From the NCBI RefSeq assembly GCF_008124765.1, contig NZ_VNHS01000008.1:372001-436000 (forward strand): 64,000 nt of DNA, read 5' to 3'. The position numbers and the translations under genes are program-made. The DNA is from Paenibacillus methanolicus. Lineage in GTDB: Bacteria; Bacillota; Bacilli; Paenibacillales; Paenibacillaceae. Within the stretch, counting starts at the first letter, position 1. The number at the start of each line of letters is the position of its first letter. Under the pieces are notes generated by a model. It was not told the DNA's origin, ran no database searches, and saw only the letters and a program-made list of their open reading frames with translations. Positions 42,822-52,190 of this stretch are shown here, piece after piece.

Positions 42822-43066
42822 ACTTGAAGGTAATCAATCATTCGCTCTACGTGGGAAGCATCGAAATGACCGCCGTGGCCAGCTCGTCGGTCTTTCAGAT
42901 CGGTGACACGGAGCAATACTCCCTCTATTCGATGTTCGATACGCCGCCCGAATCCGTCGTCGTAGGTCCGATCGCGCCTCTAGGGCCTCCCGAAGACGCG
43001 GATGAAGCCGAAGGAGAATCTTCCGTTTCGCTCGCGTCGAACGAAGCGATCACGGTGAACCGATGA
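42818..43066 (+). CDS. gerPD: Spore germination protein GerPD
   Basis: The 82-residue protein opens MNLKVINHSLYVGSIEMTAV followed by ASSSVFQIGDTE and FDTPPESVVVGPIAPLGPP, the pattern of GerPD, with a short acidic extension. It overlaps gerPC and gerPE by four bases each, showing coupled translation. Its ribosome site is GGGGGAG. Confidence 0.92.
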   Translation: MNLKVINHSLYVGSIEMTAVASSSVFQIGDTEQYSLYSMFDTPPESVVVGPIAPLGPPEDADEAEGESSVSLASNEAITVNR

Positions 43067-43509
43067 ACGATTATCCGGTCCGCGTCTCCCATCTCGGCAA
43101 GATCAACATCATCAGCGCGAGCAGCGCGTCCATCGTGCAGTTCGGCGATCGGGGCGAGGTTAACGCGAAAGTACAGGCGCTGGCCGTGCAGCGCCAACAG
43201 CGTCACAGCCGGCGCCGCGAAATGTTCTTCGAATCCTACTCGGTCTTCTCGCGCCCGCTTCCGGCGATCATCGAGCCGACGAACGAATTCACGGACGTGA
43301 ACATGTCGGTCACGAACGTGCAACCGAGAATATGCGTGGACAGCGTCGGCATTATTGCCGTTAGCTCGTGCGGGATGATCTTCGTCGGCAACGGCCTAAC
43401 CTCGACCTCGGAAACGCGCGTGAAGCACATCCGGCAGTTTAGCGCCGCTCTCCCGCTCCCGCCGATCGGCGGCCAATGTCCGACAAGTCTGCCGCCTAGC
43501 GGACTGTAG
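43063..43509 (+). CDS. gerPE: Spore germination protein GerPE
   Basis: The 148-residue protein has the GerPE pattern: VSHLGKINIISASSASIVQF then GDRGEVNAKVQALAVQRQ, and later VDSVGIIAVSSCGMIFVGN. It resembles a doubled GerP beta unit. It is the last gerP gene here; no separate gerPF follows, unlike in Bacillus. The ATG overlaps the gerPD stop. Confidence 0.9.
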   Translation: MNDYPVRVSHLGKINIISASSASIVQFGDRGEVNAKVQALAVQRQQRHSRRREMFFESYSVFSRPLPAIIEPTNEFTDVNMSVTNVQPRICVDSVGIIAVSSCGMIFVGNGLTSTSETRVKHIRQFSAALPLPPIGGQCPTSLPPSGL

Positions 43510-43644
43510 CGCGTTCCCGCGTAGGCGATCGCGTAAATTCCGCGCAACCCGTACATTCGTCCAGACGAAATCGATCCCCGCACATATAGTAACAATGTGA
43601 TCAGGAAAAAATCACAACAACAAACGACATAGGAGGTATGTACA

Positions 43645-43773
43645 GTGGGATACCCTGTAGCAGGCGTTAACACGGGTTGCGGTCCGGTCGGCGTTTTTGT
43701 AGGGTCGGCCATCGGAATCATCCTTGTTCTCTACATTTTGCTGGTCATCGTTCTGCGAGGCGGGCTGTACTAG
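43645..43773 (+). CDS. Small YjcZ-like sporulation membrane protein, 42 aa
   Basis: Reading from GTG 43645, with AGGAGG eight bases upstream, gives 42 residues: a short Gly/Pro/Cys N-terminus (GYPVAGVNTGCGPV) and one membrane helix (SAIGIILVLYILLVIVL) ending RGGLY. Tiny proteins with such a helix and a Gly-rich head are known in Bacillota as YjcZ-type sporulation proteins. It lies 135 bases after gerPE and just before a strong terminator. The function is unknown. Confidence 0.72.
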   Translation: MGYPVAGVNTGCGPVGVFVGSAIGIILVLYILLVIVLRGGLY

Positions 43774-43797
43774 CACCTAGCAGACCATACGAAAGAG

Positions 43798-43831
43798 AAA
43801 GAAGCGCTGCCGGAGACGGCAGCGCTTCTTT
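43798..43831. terminator. Bidirectional terminator after the gerP region
   Basis: AAAGAAGCGCTGCC (43798-43811) pairs with GGCAGCGCTTCTTT (43818-43831), between convergent genes. Confidence 0.88.
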
Positions 43832-43851
43832 CCGAGCAGCTATTCGGTTCG

Positions 43852-45636
43852 TTACCCTTGCGCGCCCATCCGATACATCTTGATCGCCAACTGAAGCTGC
43901 AGGCGGACTTCCGCGTTATCCAGATCCGCGCCCAGCAGCTGGCGCGCCTTCTCCAACCGGTACACGACCGTATTATAGTGCGTCTCCAGCATCTCCGACG
44001 TCAATCGAACGTTGCCGTTGCTGCGGAAGAACGCCTCGAGCGTCTCCATTAGACTCCCGCCCTTGCGGTCAGCCAATAGAATCGGTTCGATGTACCGTTC
44101 AAGCACGGCATCCCATTCTTCCCCCCGCGGGACGAGATAGAGCAAGCTGTAGATGCCCAGATCTTCGTAGCGCACAAGCTTACTGTTCAAGCGGCAAATA
44201 GCCGCTACTTGTTTGGCCCGCTTCGCGGCCGTTAAGCTCGCGTACAGCTTCTCCGCGCTCCCTTGCTTGCCCACATACATATAGAACTCCCGGTCGCCGC
44301 AGATCGTCTGCAGCTCCGCCATCAACTTCGCGTCGGCCTTGCGCTCGCCGGGCATGACGAGGACAAGCTCGCGCTCGTAGACGCCAGCAAAGATTGGACC
44401 GTATTCGGGGAAGACCGACGATGAGATCCGATCGGCCGCCGCTTTCAGCGTCTGCTCGCCGGCCTCCTCCAGACCGACCAGCGCCGCCGTGAACGGCCGG
44501 TCGATCGAAATGCTGCTCCCTACCGCTTCCGCGCGAAGACGGATGTCCGTCCTGCTCGCCAGACGCCCGCTCAGCCAGTCGATCAAGAAATTTTCCGTAT
44601 ATTTGTTCTTCGCCTCGCGAAGCGCCTCGGAGTTGGACAATTCCAATCCGGCCAGGGCATGAAGCCGATCCATCGTCAGCGCGTCGACGGACGTGACCGT
44701 CCGCGCCGATCCGATCAGGATCAAGTAGGCTGAGGCCGGCATAGCGGGAGAAATATCCGAAACGTACAGCTGACCGGCCGGTTCATCCCCCATAACCGAT
44801 TCATCGTGCATCAGCCATTCTTCCGGATAACGGTATCCGCGTCCTTTCGAGGTTAGCGCCGCTTCCTCGAATAGCCAGTCTCCGGCGACCACGGTCTCGG
44901 ATGTCTCCGGGGCTTCCCGCAGCCGCCGCGAATAAATCGGTTCTTTCCCTTTCCTCACGATGGCTAACGGATTGCCGAACAGCGATTCCAAATGATCCAT
45001 GAACGAGATGATGCCGCTGCCGCCCGACAGCATGCGGCTGACCGACTGCACGCGCTCCTCGATCGCGGCGAGCTGCGCCGACTCTTGTTCGATAACGCTG
45101 CCGAGCAGTTCGCGCTTGATCGACGTGAATTCCGCTTCCTTCGGAAGCACGATAAGCGGCAGCCGGAACCGCTCCGCTAGCTCGATCGCTTCCTGCGGCA
45201 GCGGATCCTTCTCCGCGCTGAGACGGATGCCTAGCGCCGACGCGCCTCGTTCGGCGAGCGCCTCGACCGTCTCCACGTAACGCTCGGGATGATCCCGCAG
45301 CAATCGCCCCGTCGTCATGACGAGCTCACCAGGCCTCACCCAGTTGATGTCTTCCAGCAATTCGATCGCATTGATCCGGTTGACCGCCCCGTCAAGCCCT
45401 TGCGCGCCGGCAACCAGCGCGCTGTCGCGAATCAAGCCCGATTCGATAAATTCCGAAACGGTGAAGACCACTCCGTCTCTTCTCGGTTTTACGTTCTCAT
45501 ATGAAAAGGGACCCTCCGACCCGAATCTCGCGTCCAGATCCATGGGCGCACGTTCCCCGTCTTCCGACAAGGACGCCATCCGTTTCGTCTCCGCCATGAA
45601 CCGATCCCTCATTTCATACCATTTGTCAGTTTTCAT
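43852..45636 (-). CDS. PucR-family transcriptional regulator
   Basis: The 594-residue protein has an N-terminal PucR domain (about 58-180, VSEFIESGLIRDSALVAGAQ and NWVRPGELVMTTG), a central GAF/GGDEF-like region and a C-terminal PucR helix-turn-helix (about 535-590, FFRSNGNVRLTSEMLETHYN then VVYRLEKARQLLG). PucR controls purine catabolism in Bacillus; other members regulate amino acid or sugar use. No purine genes are nearby, so the target is unknown. It lies between gerP and glg. Confidence 0.88.
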   Translation of the reverse strand: MKTDKWYEMRDRFMAETKRMASLSEDGERAPMDLDARFGSEGPFSYENVKPRRDGVVFTVSEFIESGLIRDSALVAGAQGLDGAVNRINAIELLEDINWVRPGELVMTTGRLLRDHPERYVETVEALAERGASALGIRLSAEKDPLPQEAIELAERFRLPLIVLPKEAEFTSIKRELLGSVIEQESAQLAAIEERVQSVSRMLSGGSGIISFMDHLESLFGNPLAIVRKGKEPIYSRRLREAPETSETVVAGDWLFEEAALTSKGRGYRYPEEWLMHDESVMGDEPAGQLYVSDISPAMPASAYLILIGSARTVTSVDALTMDRLHALAGLELSNSEALREAKNKYTENFLIDWLSGRLASRTDIRLRAEAVGSSISIDRPFTAALVGLEEAGEQTLKAAADRISSSVFPEYGPIFAGVYERELVLVMPGERKADAKLMAELQTICGDREFYMYVGKQGSAEKLYASLTAAKRAKQVAAICRLNSKLVRYEDLGIYSLLYLVPRGEEWDAVLERYIEPILLADRKGGSLMETLEAFFRSNGNVRLTSEMLETHYNTVVYRLEKARQLLGADLDNAEVRLQLQLAIKMYRMGAQG

Positions 45637-45834
45637 AACACATATCTAACGTATAAAATCTTTTTTACATTGTAACGCATTCCGTTTCGATTGTCTTTAG
45701 TTCGCGGGCATAAAGTTTCGGCGGATTTTCATGCACGCGAGCAGCGGCACACCCCAATCTGACTTTCGCCGGATTTTGCAGCGCGTCTTTCATTCCTGAA
45801 GGAGCGCAAAAACCTAGACCTTTCAAGAAAATCG

Positions 45835-45866
45835 CAAAAAAAAGAGCAGCCGTTCGGGCAGCTCTT
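45835..45866 (-). terminator. Terminator of the glycogen operon
   Basis: AAGAGC (45842-45847) pairs with GCTCTT (45861-45866), extended by GCC/GGC; a run of eight T follows on the minus strand, about 65 bases after glgA. Confidence 0.75.
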
Positions 45867-45931
45867 CGCATAAGCACTTATGAAGGCATGAATCTTATTT
45901 CATATCCAAACGCAAGATCGATTACCATCGT

Positions 45932-47392
45932 TCAATTAACGCCAGATAGCTCCGCAGCTTTCCGCCGGCCAGCAAGCTCCTGGTAGAGCGCCATGTAAGC
46001 TTTAGCCGATTTCGTCCAGCTGTAATCTTCCTTGACGCCGTTCGAGATGATTTTCTCCCATGTCTTCTCGTCCCGATACAGTCCGAGCGCTCTACGGATC
46101 GTGAACAGCATATCGTGGGCATTATATGACGCGAAGCTGAATCCGTTCCCTTCGCCCGTCGCTTCCTCGTAGGACTTCACCGTATCCCGCAAGCCACCCG
46201 TCTCGCGGACGATCGGCACGGACCGATAACGCAAGGCCAGCAGTTGGCTAAGTCCGCACGGCTCGAACAAAGACGGCATCAGGTACATATCGCTGCCCGC
46301 ATAGATCCGGCGAGCCAAGGAATCGTTGAAGCCGAACCACGCTTTGATTTTGTCCGGCCGACTCTCCGTCGCGTGGCGGAAAATCCCCTCGTAATGCGGA
46401 TCGCCCGAACCAAGCACGACCAACTGAACATCTTCGTCCAACAGCTCTCCGAGCACGGCCGCGACCAAATCCAAGCCCTTCTGATCGACTAGACGCGAGA
46501 CGATGCCGATGAGCGGCGTGCTCTCCGACTCCGGGAGCCCCAGTTCACGCTGCAGCGCCAGCTTGTTGCGCCGTTTCTTCGCCAGCGAATTCCGGAAAGG
46601 CGTAACGAGGGCCGGATCGTTCATCGGATCGAACGATATCGTGTCGATACCGTTCACGATGCCGGCCAGATCGGCGGCGCGATGCCGGAGCAGCCCGTTC
46701 AAGCCTTCTCCGTATTCGGCGGTTTGGATTTCGTCCGCATAGGTTGGACTGACCGTCGTCAGCTTGTCCGCATATTCGAGCGCGCCTTTCATCATGTTCG
46801 CCGCGCCATAATACTCTAATCCGCGATAACCGTAGATCTCATCCCCCATGCCAACCAAATCCATCAGCTGCTGCGTGCCGAGCACGCCTTGATACTTCAA
46901 GTTGTGGATGGTAAACACAGTTCCGATCGATGCCCATTCCGCGACATGCCCGTACTTGGTTCGCAGCAGGTAAGGCACGAGCGCCGTCTGCCAATCATGG
47001 CAGTGAAGGATATCCGGCGGCGTATCCATGAACCGCAGCGCTTCGATCACGGCCAGCGAGAAGAATACGAACCGTTCGGGATCGTCGTCGTACCCGTATA
47101 ATCCGCCGCGCTTAAAATAATATTCGTTGTCGATAAAATAGTGCGTGACGCCCTCGATCTCCGCCTTTAGCAAGCCGCAGTACTGCCGCCTCCAGCCCAC
47201 CCACACCGTAAACGTCGCCAAAGGAATCATCTGCGTCGCAGCGCTTTCCGGTATAGAGCCATACTTGGGCATGACGACCCCCGCGTCAACGCCGCGTTCT
47301 TTCAATGCTTTGGGCAGAGAGCCCGCGACATCCGCGAGCCCTCCCGTCTTCGCCAGCGGCACAGCCTCGGATGCGACGAATAACAGTCTCAT
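45932..47392 (-). CDS. glgA: Glycogen synthase (ADP-glucose type)
   Basis: GlgA transfers glucose from ADP-glucose to a growing alpha-1,4-glucan. The 486-residue GT5 protein starts MRLLFVASEAVPLAKTGGLA, with the ADP-glucose-binding KTGGLADV at 15-22, HCHDWQTALVPYLL near 130 and MPSLFEPCGLSQLLALRY near 378-395 with the catalytic glutamate. GGAGG lies before the ATG. It is the last gene of glgB-glgC-glgD-glgA; no glgP follows. Confidence 0.95.
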   Translation of the reverse strand: MRLLFVASEAVPLAKTGGLADVAGSLPKALKERGVDAGVVMPKYGSIPESAATQMIPLATFTVWVGWRRQYCGLLKAEIEGVTHYFIDNEYYFKRGGLYGYDDDPERFVFFSLAVIEALRFMDTPPDILHCHDWQTALVPYLLRTKYGHVAEWASIGTVFTIHNLKYQGVLGTQQLMDLVGMGDEIYGYRGLEYYGAANMMKGALEYADKLTTVSPTYADEIQTAEYGEGLNGLLRHRAADLAGIVNGIDTISFDPMNDPALVTPFRNSLAKKRRNKLALQRELGLPESESTPLIGIVSRLVDQKGLDLVAAVLGELLDEDVQLVVLGSGDPHYEGIFRHATESRPDKIKAWFGFNDSLARRIYAGSDMYLMPSLFEPCGLSQLLALRYRSVPIVRETGGLRDTVKSYEEATGEGNGFSFASYNAHDMLFTIRRALGLYRDEKTWEKIISNGVKEDYSWTKSAKAYMALYQELAGRRKAAELSGVN

Positions 47393-47434
47393 TGCGTTTA
47401 CCTCCTACCATAATCCTAATTCACCCGCGCGAGT

Positions 47435-48547
47435 TCAGATGACTTTTCGCTTGCCTGCAAGAAACGGCACCGACTCCGCCCCTCGCAGCTCGCGAAACGG
47501 TTCGATTCGCACGTCTTTATCCAAAATCACCCGGTCCAACACGCAATTCTCGCCGATCACGCCATTTTGCATCACGATGCTGTTGCGGACGACGGCCCCC
47601 TTCGCCACATGAACGCCGCGGAAAATAATGCTGTTCACGACCGTCCCTTCGATAATGCTGCCATTGGCGATTAACGAATTACTCGTCTTGGCGCCGCTGC
47701 AATAGCGAGCCGGCGGTTCGTCTTTGACTTTGGTAAAAATCGGCCCCGGCTCAAAGAAAAGACTGCGCCAAACATCGGGACGAAGAAGCTCCAAGCTATT
47801 TCGATAATAACTTTCGACCGTGTTCACCACGCCCAAATAACCGTCATAGAGATAACTTCTCACGTTCAACTCGTCTAGCCTGCCCATGATCGCTTGCCGA
47901 ACGAGATGATCCTTCCCTTGCGCGAGCGACGAATCGACGATCTCCATGAGCAGTTCTTTCCGCATAATGTACATTTCCATCGACACCAGGTCGCTGTCAA
48001 GGCGGCCGTAATGATCTTGGATGCCCGTGATTCGCCCCGCACCGTCCAAGCTGACCTTACGCGCCGTCCCGCCGAGCAGATCGCTTTGCACTTTGCAGAC
48101 GACCGTGATGTCCGCGCCAGTCTCGACATGCTGTTCCAGCACAGGGCCGAAGTCAACGTTGCACACCATGTGACTGCGGGTGATGACGACATAATCCATG
48201 TCGCTGCGGTTGAAATAATCGCGATTCTGATAGAAGTGGAATAAGTCCCCCCGGCGCACTTCGTTGCCGTCGTCCGTCAATGGAGGAAGCACGAACAGTC
48301 TGCTTTGGCGGTGATGGAGATCCCAGTGCCGGCCCGAGCCCAGATGATCCATGAGCGATCGGTATTTGGTATGGGCGAATACCGCGACTTTGGATATGCC
48401 GGAGTTGACCATGCTGGAGAGCGCGAAATCGACGAGCCGGTACCGAGAGCCGAACGGCACGGACGCCGGGCATCTGAACGCGGTGAGCGATTCCAATTCG
48501 TCTGATTCGTGAATGAGATTAATGACGCCGAGCAAATTGCGGTTCAT
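47435..48547 (-). CDS. glgD: Glucose-1-phosphate adenylyltransferase, GlgD subunit
   Basis: GlgD is the regulatory partner of GlgC. The 370-residue protein keeps the nucleotidyltransferase fold ([20 protein letters not shown] near 31-50) and C-terminal left-handed beta-helix repeats ([20 protein letters not shown]), but lacks the intact GGxGxRL nucleotide loop at its N-terminus ([11 protein letters not shown]), as usual for GlgD. Its start overlaps the stop of glgC by four bases, which suits equal production of the two subunits. Confidence 0.94.
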   Translation of the reverse strand: MNRNLLGVINLIHESDELESLTAFRCPASVPFGSRYRLVDFALSSMVNSGISKVAVFAHTKYRSLMDHLGSGRHWDLHHRQSRLFVLPPLTDDGNEVRRGDLFHFYQNRDYFNRSDMDYVVITRSHMVCNVDFGPVLEQHVETGADITVVCKVQSDLLGGTARKVSLDGAGRITGIQDHYGRLDSDLVSMEMYIMRKELLMEIVDSSLAQGKDHLVRQAIMGRLDELNVRSYLYDGYLGVVNTVESYYRNSLELLRPDVWRSLFFEPGPIFTKVKDEPPARYCSGAKTSNSLIANGSIIEGTVVNSIIFRGVHVAKGAVVRNSIVMQNGVIGENCVLDRVILDKDVRIEPFRELRGAESVPFLAGKRKVI

Positions 48548-49710
48548 GGCTGCTCCACCTCCTGCAAGGAATGACTAGCGGTCACGCATTCGTCGCTGCC
48601 GATCACGGTAATCGTCTGAACATCCGGACTGCCGATCGTGACGCCGTCGCCGATGATGGCGCCTTCGCCGACGATCGCCCTGTATATCCGCACGCCGCGG
48701 CCGATCCGCACGTTCGGCATAATGACCGAATCGTCGATCCGCGTGTTCGCCCCGCACTGTACGCCATGGAACAATACCGAACGCTCGACGCGCCCTTCCA
48801 CGACGCAACCCTCTGTCACCAAGGAGCTAACGATATCCGCCTCCGGCCCCGCTACATGACCCGGACGATTCGGATTGACGGAATAGATCCTCCACTGACG
48901 GTCGTTCAAGTCCAGCGCCGGTTTCTCCGCCAGCAAATCCATGTTCGCTTCCCACAGACTTTCGATCGTGCCGACGTCTTTCCAGTACCCTTGGAATTGA
49001 TAGGAGTGCAGATGCATGTTATCTTGCAGCATGGCCGGGATAATATCTTTGCCGAAATCGTTGCCGGACAGCCGGTTAGCTTCGTCGCGGATCAAGTATT
49101 GCTGGAGAACCGTCCAAGAAAAAATATAAATGCCCATCGAAGCCAGGTTGCTCGTCGGCACCTTCGGCTTCTCCTCGAACGAGGTGATCTTGCCGTCGCC
49201 CGAAACGTGCATGACCCCGAAACGGCTAGCCTCCTTCCATCCCACCTCGATGCCCGCGATCGTGACGTCGGCGCCCGTGCGCTTATGTTCGCGCAGCATG
49301 AGATCGTAATCCATTTTATAAATATGGTCGCCCGAGATAACGAGGACGTATTCGGGATCGAATCGGTCAATAAAGCCCATGTTCTGATAAATAGCATTGG
49401 CCGTCCCTTTATACCACATGCCGCCCTTCTGCTTGACGTAAGGCGGAAGCACGGCCATGCCGCCGTCTCTGCGATCCATCCCCCACGGGCTGCCGATGCC
49501 CAGGTGGGTATTCAGGACAAGCGGCTGGTACTGCGTCAAGACGCCGACCGTATCGATGCCCGAATGCATGCAGTTGCTAAGCGTAAAATCAATAATGCGG
49601 TATTTTCCTCCGAAAGGAACGGCTGGCTTCGCCAGGTCTTTCGTCAGCACGCCGAGCCTCTTGCCTTCTCCGCCGGCGAGCAGCATCGCGATCATTTCTT
49701 TACGGCCCAT
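48544..49710 (-). CDS. glgC: Glucose-1-phosphate adenylyltransferase, catalytic subunit
   Basis: GlgC makes ADP-glucose, the committed step of glycogen synthesis. From ATG 49710 (GGGGAG eight bases upstream) it is 388 residues; a TTG two codons earlier is less likely. Landmarks are [20 protein letters not shown] (about 11-30), [27 protein letters not shown] and FEEKPKVP. The C-terminal beta-helix carries the oligomer surface. It should form a GlgC-GlgD complex as in Bacillus. Confidence 0.95.
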   Translation of the reverse strand: MGRKEMIAMLLAGGEGKRLGVLTKDLAKPAVPFGGKYRIIDFTLSNCMHSGIDTVGVLTQYQPLVLNTHLGIGSPWGMDRRDGGMAVLPPYVKQKGGMWYKGTANAIYQNMGFIDRFDPEYVLVISGDHIYKMDYDLMLREHKRTGADVTIAGIEVGWKEASRFGVMHVSGDGKITSFEEKPKVPTSNLASMGIYIFSWTVLQQYLIRDEANRLSGNDFGKDIIPAMLQDNMHLHSYQFQGYWKDVGTIESLWEANMDLLAEKPALDLNDRQWRIYSVNPNRPGHVAGPEADIVSSLVTEGCVVEGRVERSVLFHGVQCGANTRIDDSVIMPNVRIGRGVRIYRAIVGEGAIIGDGVTIGSPDVQTITVIGSDECVTASHSLQEVEQP

Positions 49711-49829
49711 GGTCAACTCTCCCCGCTTGCGACATTCGGTACGCTATTCCGCCATCTGTTGACCGCAGGCTGCCGCAGTGAAAGCAAGCCTCCCGTCCTC
49801 ATGCTGCCGGTTATGCCCGCCGCCGCTGA

Positions 49830-51785
49830 TTAATTGGATAGAAGCACTCTCTTATTGGATCGTCCTTTCTTACGGACGGGCACCAACCCTTCATAGTGGA
49901 ACAATTGGAACGACAGCGGCGGCACGTCGATCGCGATGCTGCACGGCCGGCCGTGCCAAGGCGTCTCCTCCGCTTCGGCGGCGCGTCTCCAATCCGTCGA
50001 AGCGCCGCCGAATTCCTCGCCGTCGCTGCTGAGCGCAAGTCCGTATCGCCCCTTCTCCGGAACGCCGACCCGATAATCCCGATAATGACGGGATGAGAAA
50101 TTGCAGACGACCACGGAGAACCGCTCGGGCGCAAGGCCTCTGCGTAGGAAGACGATCATGCTCTGCTCCGCATTGTTAACATCCACCCACTCGAATCCGG
50201 CCGGATCGCAATCCCGCTCCCACAGCGCTCCCTGACCGGCATAGGCCGCGTTAAGCGACTGCACGTAGTCATTCATGCGCCGGTGCGCGTCATAATCGAG
50301 CAGCATCCAATCCAGCGACTCGGCATCTTTCCACTCGTCGTATTGCCCCCATTCTCCGCCCATGAACAGCAGCTTCTTACCCGGATGCGTCATCCAGTAC
50401 CCGTAAAACAACCGCAGCTGCGCGAATCGCTGTTCGTAGCTGCCGGACATTTTGTTGAGCAGCGAACGCTTCCCGTGCACGACTTCGTCATGGGATAGCG
50501 GAAGGACGAAATTTTCGGAGAAGGCATACATCAGCGAGAAGGTGATCAAATGGTGATGGCGGCTCCGTTCCGAAGGATCGAGCGCCATGTAACGGAGCAT
50601 GTCGTTCATCCAGCCCATATTCCACTTGAAATTAAATCCGAGCCCGCCCATGTACGTAGGAGCCGTGACGGCCGGATAAGCCGAGGAGTCTTCCGCGATC
50701 ATGAGCGCGTCCGGGAAGTAGTGAAATACCGTTTCGTTGAGCCGCTTCAGAAACACGATCGCGTCGGTATTCTCCGTGCCGCCGTGTTCGTTAAACGTCA
50801 GCAGCTCGGGCGGTTTGTCGAAGTGCAGGTCGATCATGCTGGCGACCGCGTCGACGCGAAGACCGTCAATATGATAAACATCCATCCAGAAGATGGCGTT
50901 CGAAATCAGAAAACTTTGCACTTCCGTTCGGCCGAAATCGAACGCAAGCGTTCCCCACAGCGGCTTCTCTGCCCGCTTCGGATTCGCGCCCTCGTAGATC
51001 GGCGTGCCGTCGAACAGCCGAAGTCCATGATCGTCCTTACAGAAATGACCGGGTACCCAATCCAGAATGACGCCGATTCCCCGCTCGTGGCACCGATTGA
51101 CGAACAGCATCAGCTGCTCCGGCGTCCCATAGCGGCTCGTCGCCGAATAATAGCCCGTCACTTGATAGCCCCAGGATTGATCAAGCGGATGCTCGGTCAA
51201 TGGGAGCAGTTCGACATGGGTATACCCCATTCCGACCACGTAATCAATTAATTCGTCGGCCATTTCCTCATAAGTGAGAAAATCTTCTTTGCCTTTAATT
51301 CGCCAGGATCCGAGATGCACTTCATAAATAAGCATCGGCTCTTGATAAGGGCTGGCTTCCTGCTGCCGCCGACGCCATAAGTCGTCCGTCCAACGGAACC
51401 GCGTTAAATCCGCGACGACGGAAGCGGTGAGCGGCCTCCTCTCCGACTGGAAAGCATACGGGTCGGCCTTCAGCAACCGCCCGCCGGAAGGCGTCTGAAT
51501 GTCGTACTTATACAGCGCGCCGGGCTCGATGCCGGGTACGAAGAGACTCCACACGCCCGTCTCTCCTACCTTCTCCATGGAATGCCCCGCTCCGTTCCAG
51601 TCATTGAACGAACCGACGACATGAACGGAACGAGCGCCTGGCGCCCAGACCGCAAACCTGACGCCGGACTCGTCGCCCAGCCGGATCGGATGGGCCCCCA
51701 TCGTGCGGTAGCTATGAAACAAATCGCCTTGATTGAACAAATACAAATCGCGCGCGGACAAACCGATCGATGCGGTATGAACCAT
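49830..51785 (-). CDS. glgB: 1,4-alpha-glucan branching enzyme
   Basis: GlgB makes the alpha-1,6 branches of glycogen. The 651-residue GH13 protein has an N-terminal CBM48 (about 35-125, VRFAVWAPGARSVHVVGSFN), the barrel with catalytic Asp in DGLRVDAVASM (about D311), Glu in MIAEDSSAYP (about 361) and Asp in LPLSHDEVVHGKRS, and a C-terminal beta domain. It is first in the glycogen operon, with GAGGGGG eight bases before the ATG. About 120 bases separate it from glgC. Confidence 0.95.
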   Translation of the reverse strand: MVHTASIGLSARDLYLFNQGDLFHSYRTMGAHPIRLGDESGVRFAVWAPGARSVHVVGSFNDWNGAGHSMEKVGETGVWSLFVPGIEPGALYKYDIQTPSGGRLLKADPYAFQSERRPLTASVVADLTRFRWTDDLWRRRQQEASPYQEPMLIYEVHLGSWRIKGKEDFLTYEEMADELIDYVVGMGYTHVELLPLTEHPLDQSWGYQVTGYYSATSRYGTPEQLMLFVNRCHERGIGVILDWVPGHFCKDDHGLRLFDGTPIYEGANPKRAEKPLWGTLAFDFGRTEVQSFLISNAIFWMDVYHIDGLRVDAVASMIDLHFDKPPELLTFNEHGGTENTDAIVFLKRLNETVFHYFPDALMIAEDSSAYPAVTAPTYMGGLGFNFKWNMGWMNDMLRYMALDPSERSRHHHLITFSLMYAFSENFVLPLSHDEVVHGKRSLLNKMSGSYEQRFAQLRLFYGYWMTHPGKKLLFMGGEWGQYDEWKDAESLDWMLLDYDAHRRMNDYVQSLNAAYAGQGALWERDCDPAGFEWVDVNNAEQSMIVFLRRGLAPERFSVVVCNFSSRHYRDYRVGVPEKGRYGLALSSDGEEFGGASTDWRRAAEAEETPWHGRPCSIAIDVPPLSFQLFHYEGLVPVRKKGRSNKRVLLSN

Positions 51786-51861
51786 GAAGCCAACCCCCTC
51801 GGCGGAAGATCTTTGTTATGACTATGTAAAATAAGTTGACGTGATTTGCGCGGTTTCTTAC

Positions 51862-51890
51862 ATTATACACAGGAGCGCCGATGTTGGCAC
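51862..51890 (-). promoter_or_regulatory. Sigma-A promoter of the glycogen operon
   Basis: On the minus strand GTGCCA (51890-51885), a 17-base spacer and TATAAT (51867-51862). The leader before glgB is about 70 bases. Confidence 0.6.
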
Positions 51891-52004
51891 TCTATTTTCT
51901 GAAAATTTAGATTGTTAAATGCCGTCCCATTGCGAGAGCTATGACTCTCCCATATATACGTGCGGGTTTACTGTTTTCATGCGCCGAAAAAATCAGCATC
52001 CGCA

Positions 52005-52190
52005 GCAAAAAATCCCCTGCGTGCCGGGGGATTGTCGCGAGTCTGCCATCGTTCTAGCCAAATGGCAAATCGTAATGTCCATTACCCGACTCCGCAACGC
52101 TTGAAACCCGAATCTATGAAAACAGGGTTGGTTCGCCTGTTGCAGCTAACCTTTCACCTTAATGTCATTCTAAGGTCTGCTCCCGGCATC
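52005..52190 (-). ncRNA. Candidate structured RNA with its own terminator
   Basis: The 400-base gap between glgB and the acetyltransferase gene holds no credible protein gene but is dense in pairing. On the minus strand a stem GTTGC-g-GAGTC/GACTC-GCGAC (52088-52098 with 52034-52043) encloses two hairpins, GTAAT/ATTAC (52072-52076, 52081-52085) and TGCCA/TGGCA (52044-52048, 52063-52067), a three-way junction. One pair is G-U on the minus strand but a C-A mismatch on the plus strand, favouring minus. Upstream are ACCTTA/TAAGGT and AACCC/GGGTT hairpins; downstream AATCCCC/GGGGATT plus six T is a terminator. It matches no riboswitch I know. It may instead be the 3' UTR of the acetyltransferase mRNA. 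Confidence 0.35.

Noticed and set aside
45665-45877. A 70-codon minus-strand frame between glgA and the PucR gene
   Set aside because: It reads through the glycogen operon terminator, has no ribosome site and no family resemblance. The 295-base gap holds this terminator and otherwise nothing I can name.
48571-49833. A 420-codon open frame on the plus strand
   Set aside because: Antisense to glgC; His/Arg/Asp-rich shadow.
51919-52104. A 61-codon plus-strand frame in the glgB upstream gap
   Set aside because: No ribosome site, and the region is better explained by paired RNA segments and the glgB promoter.
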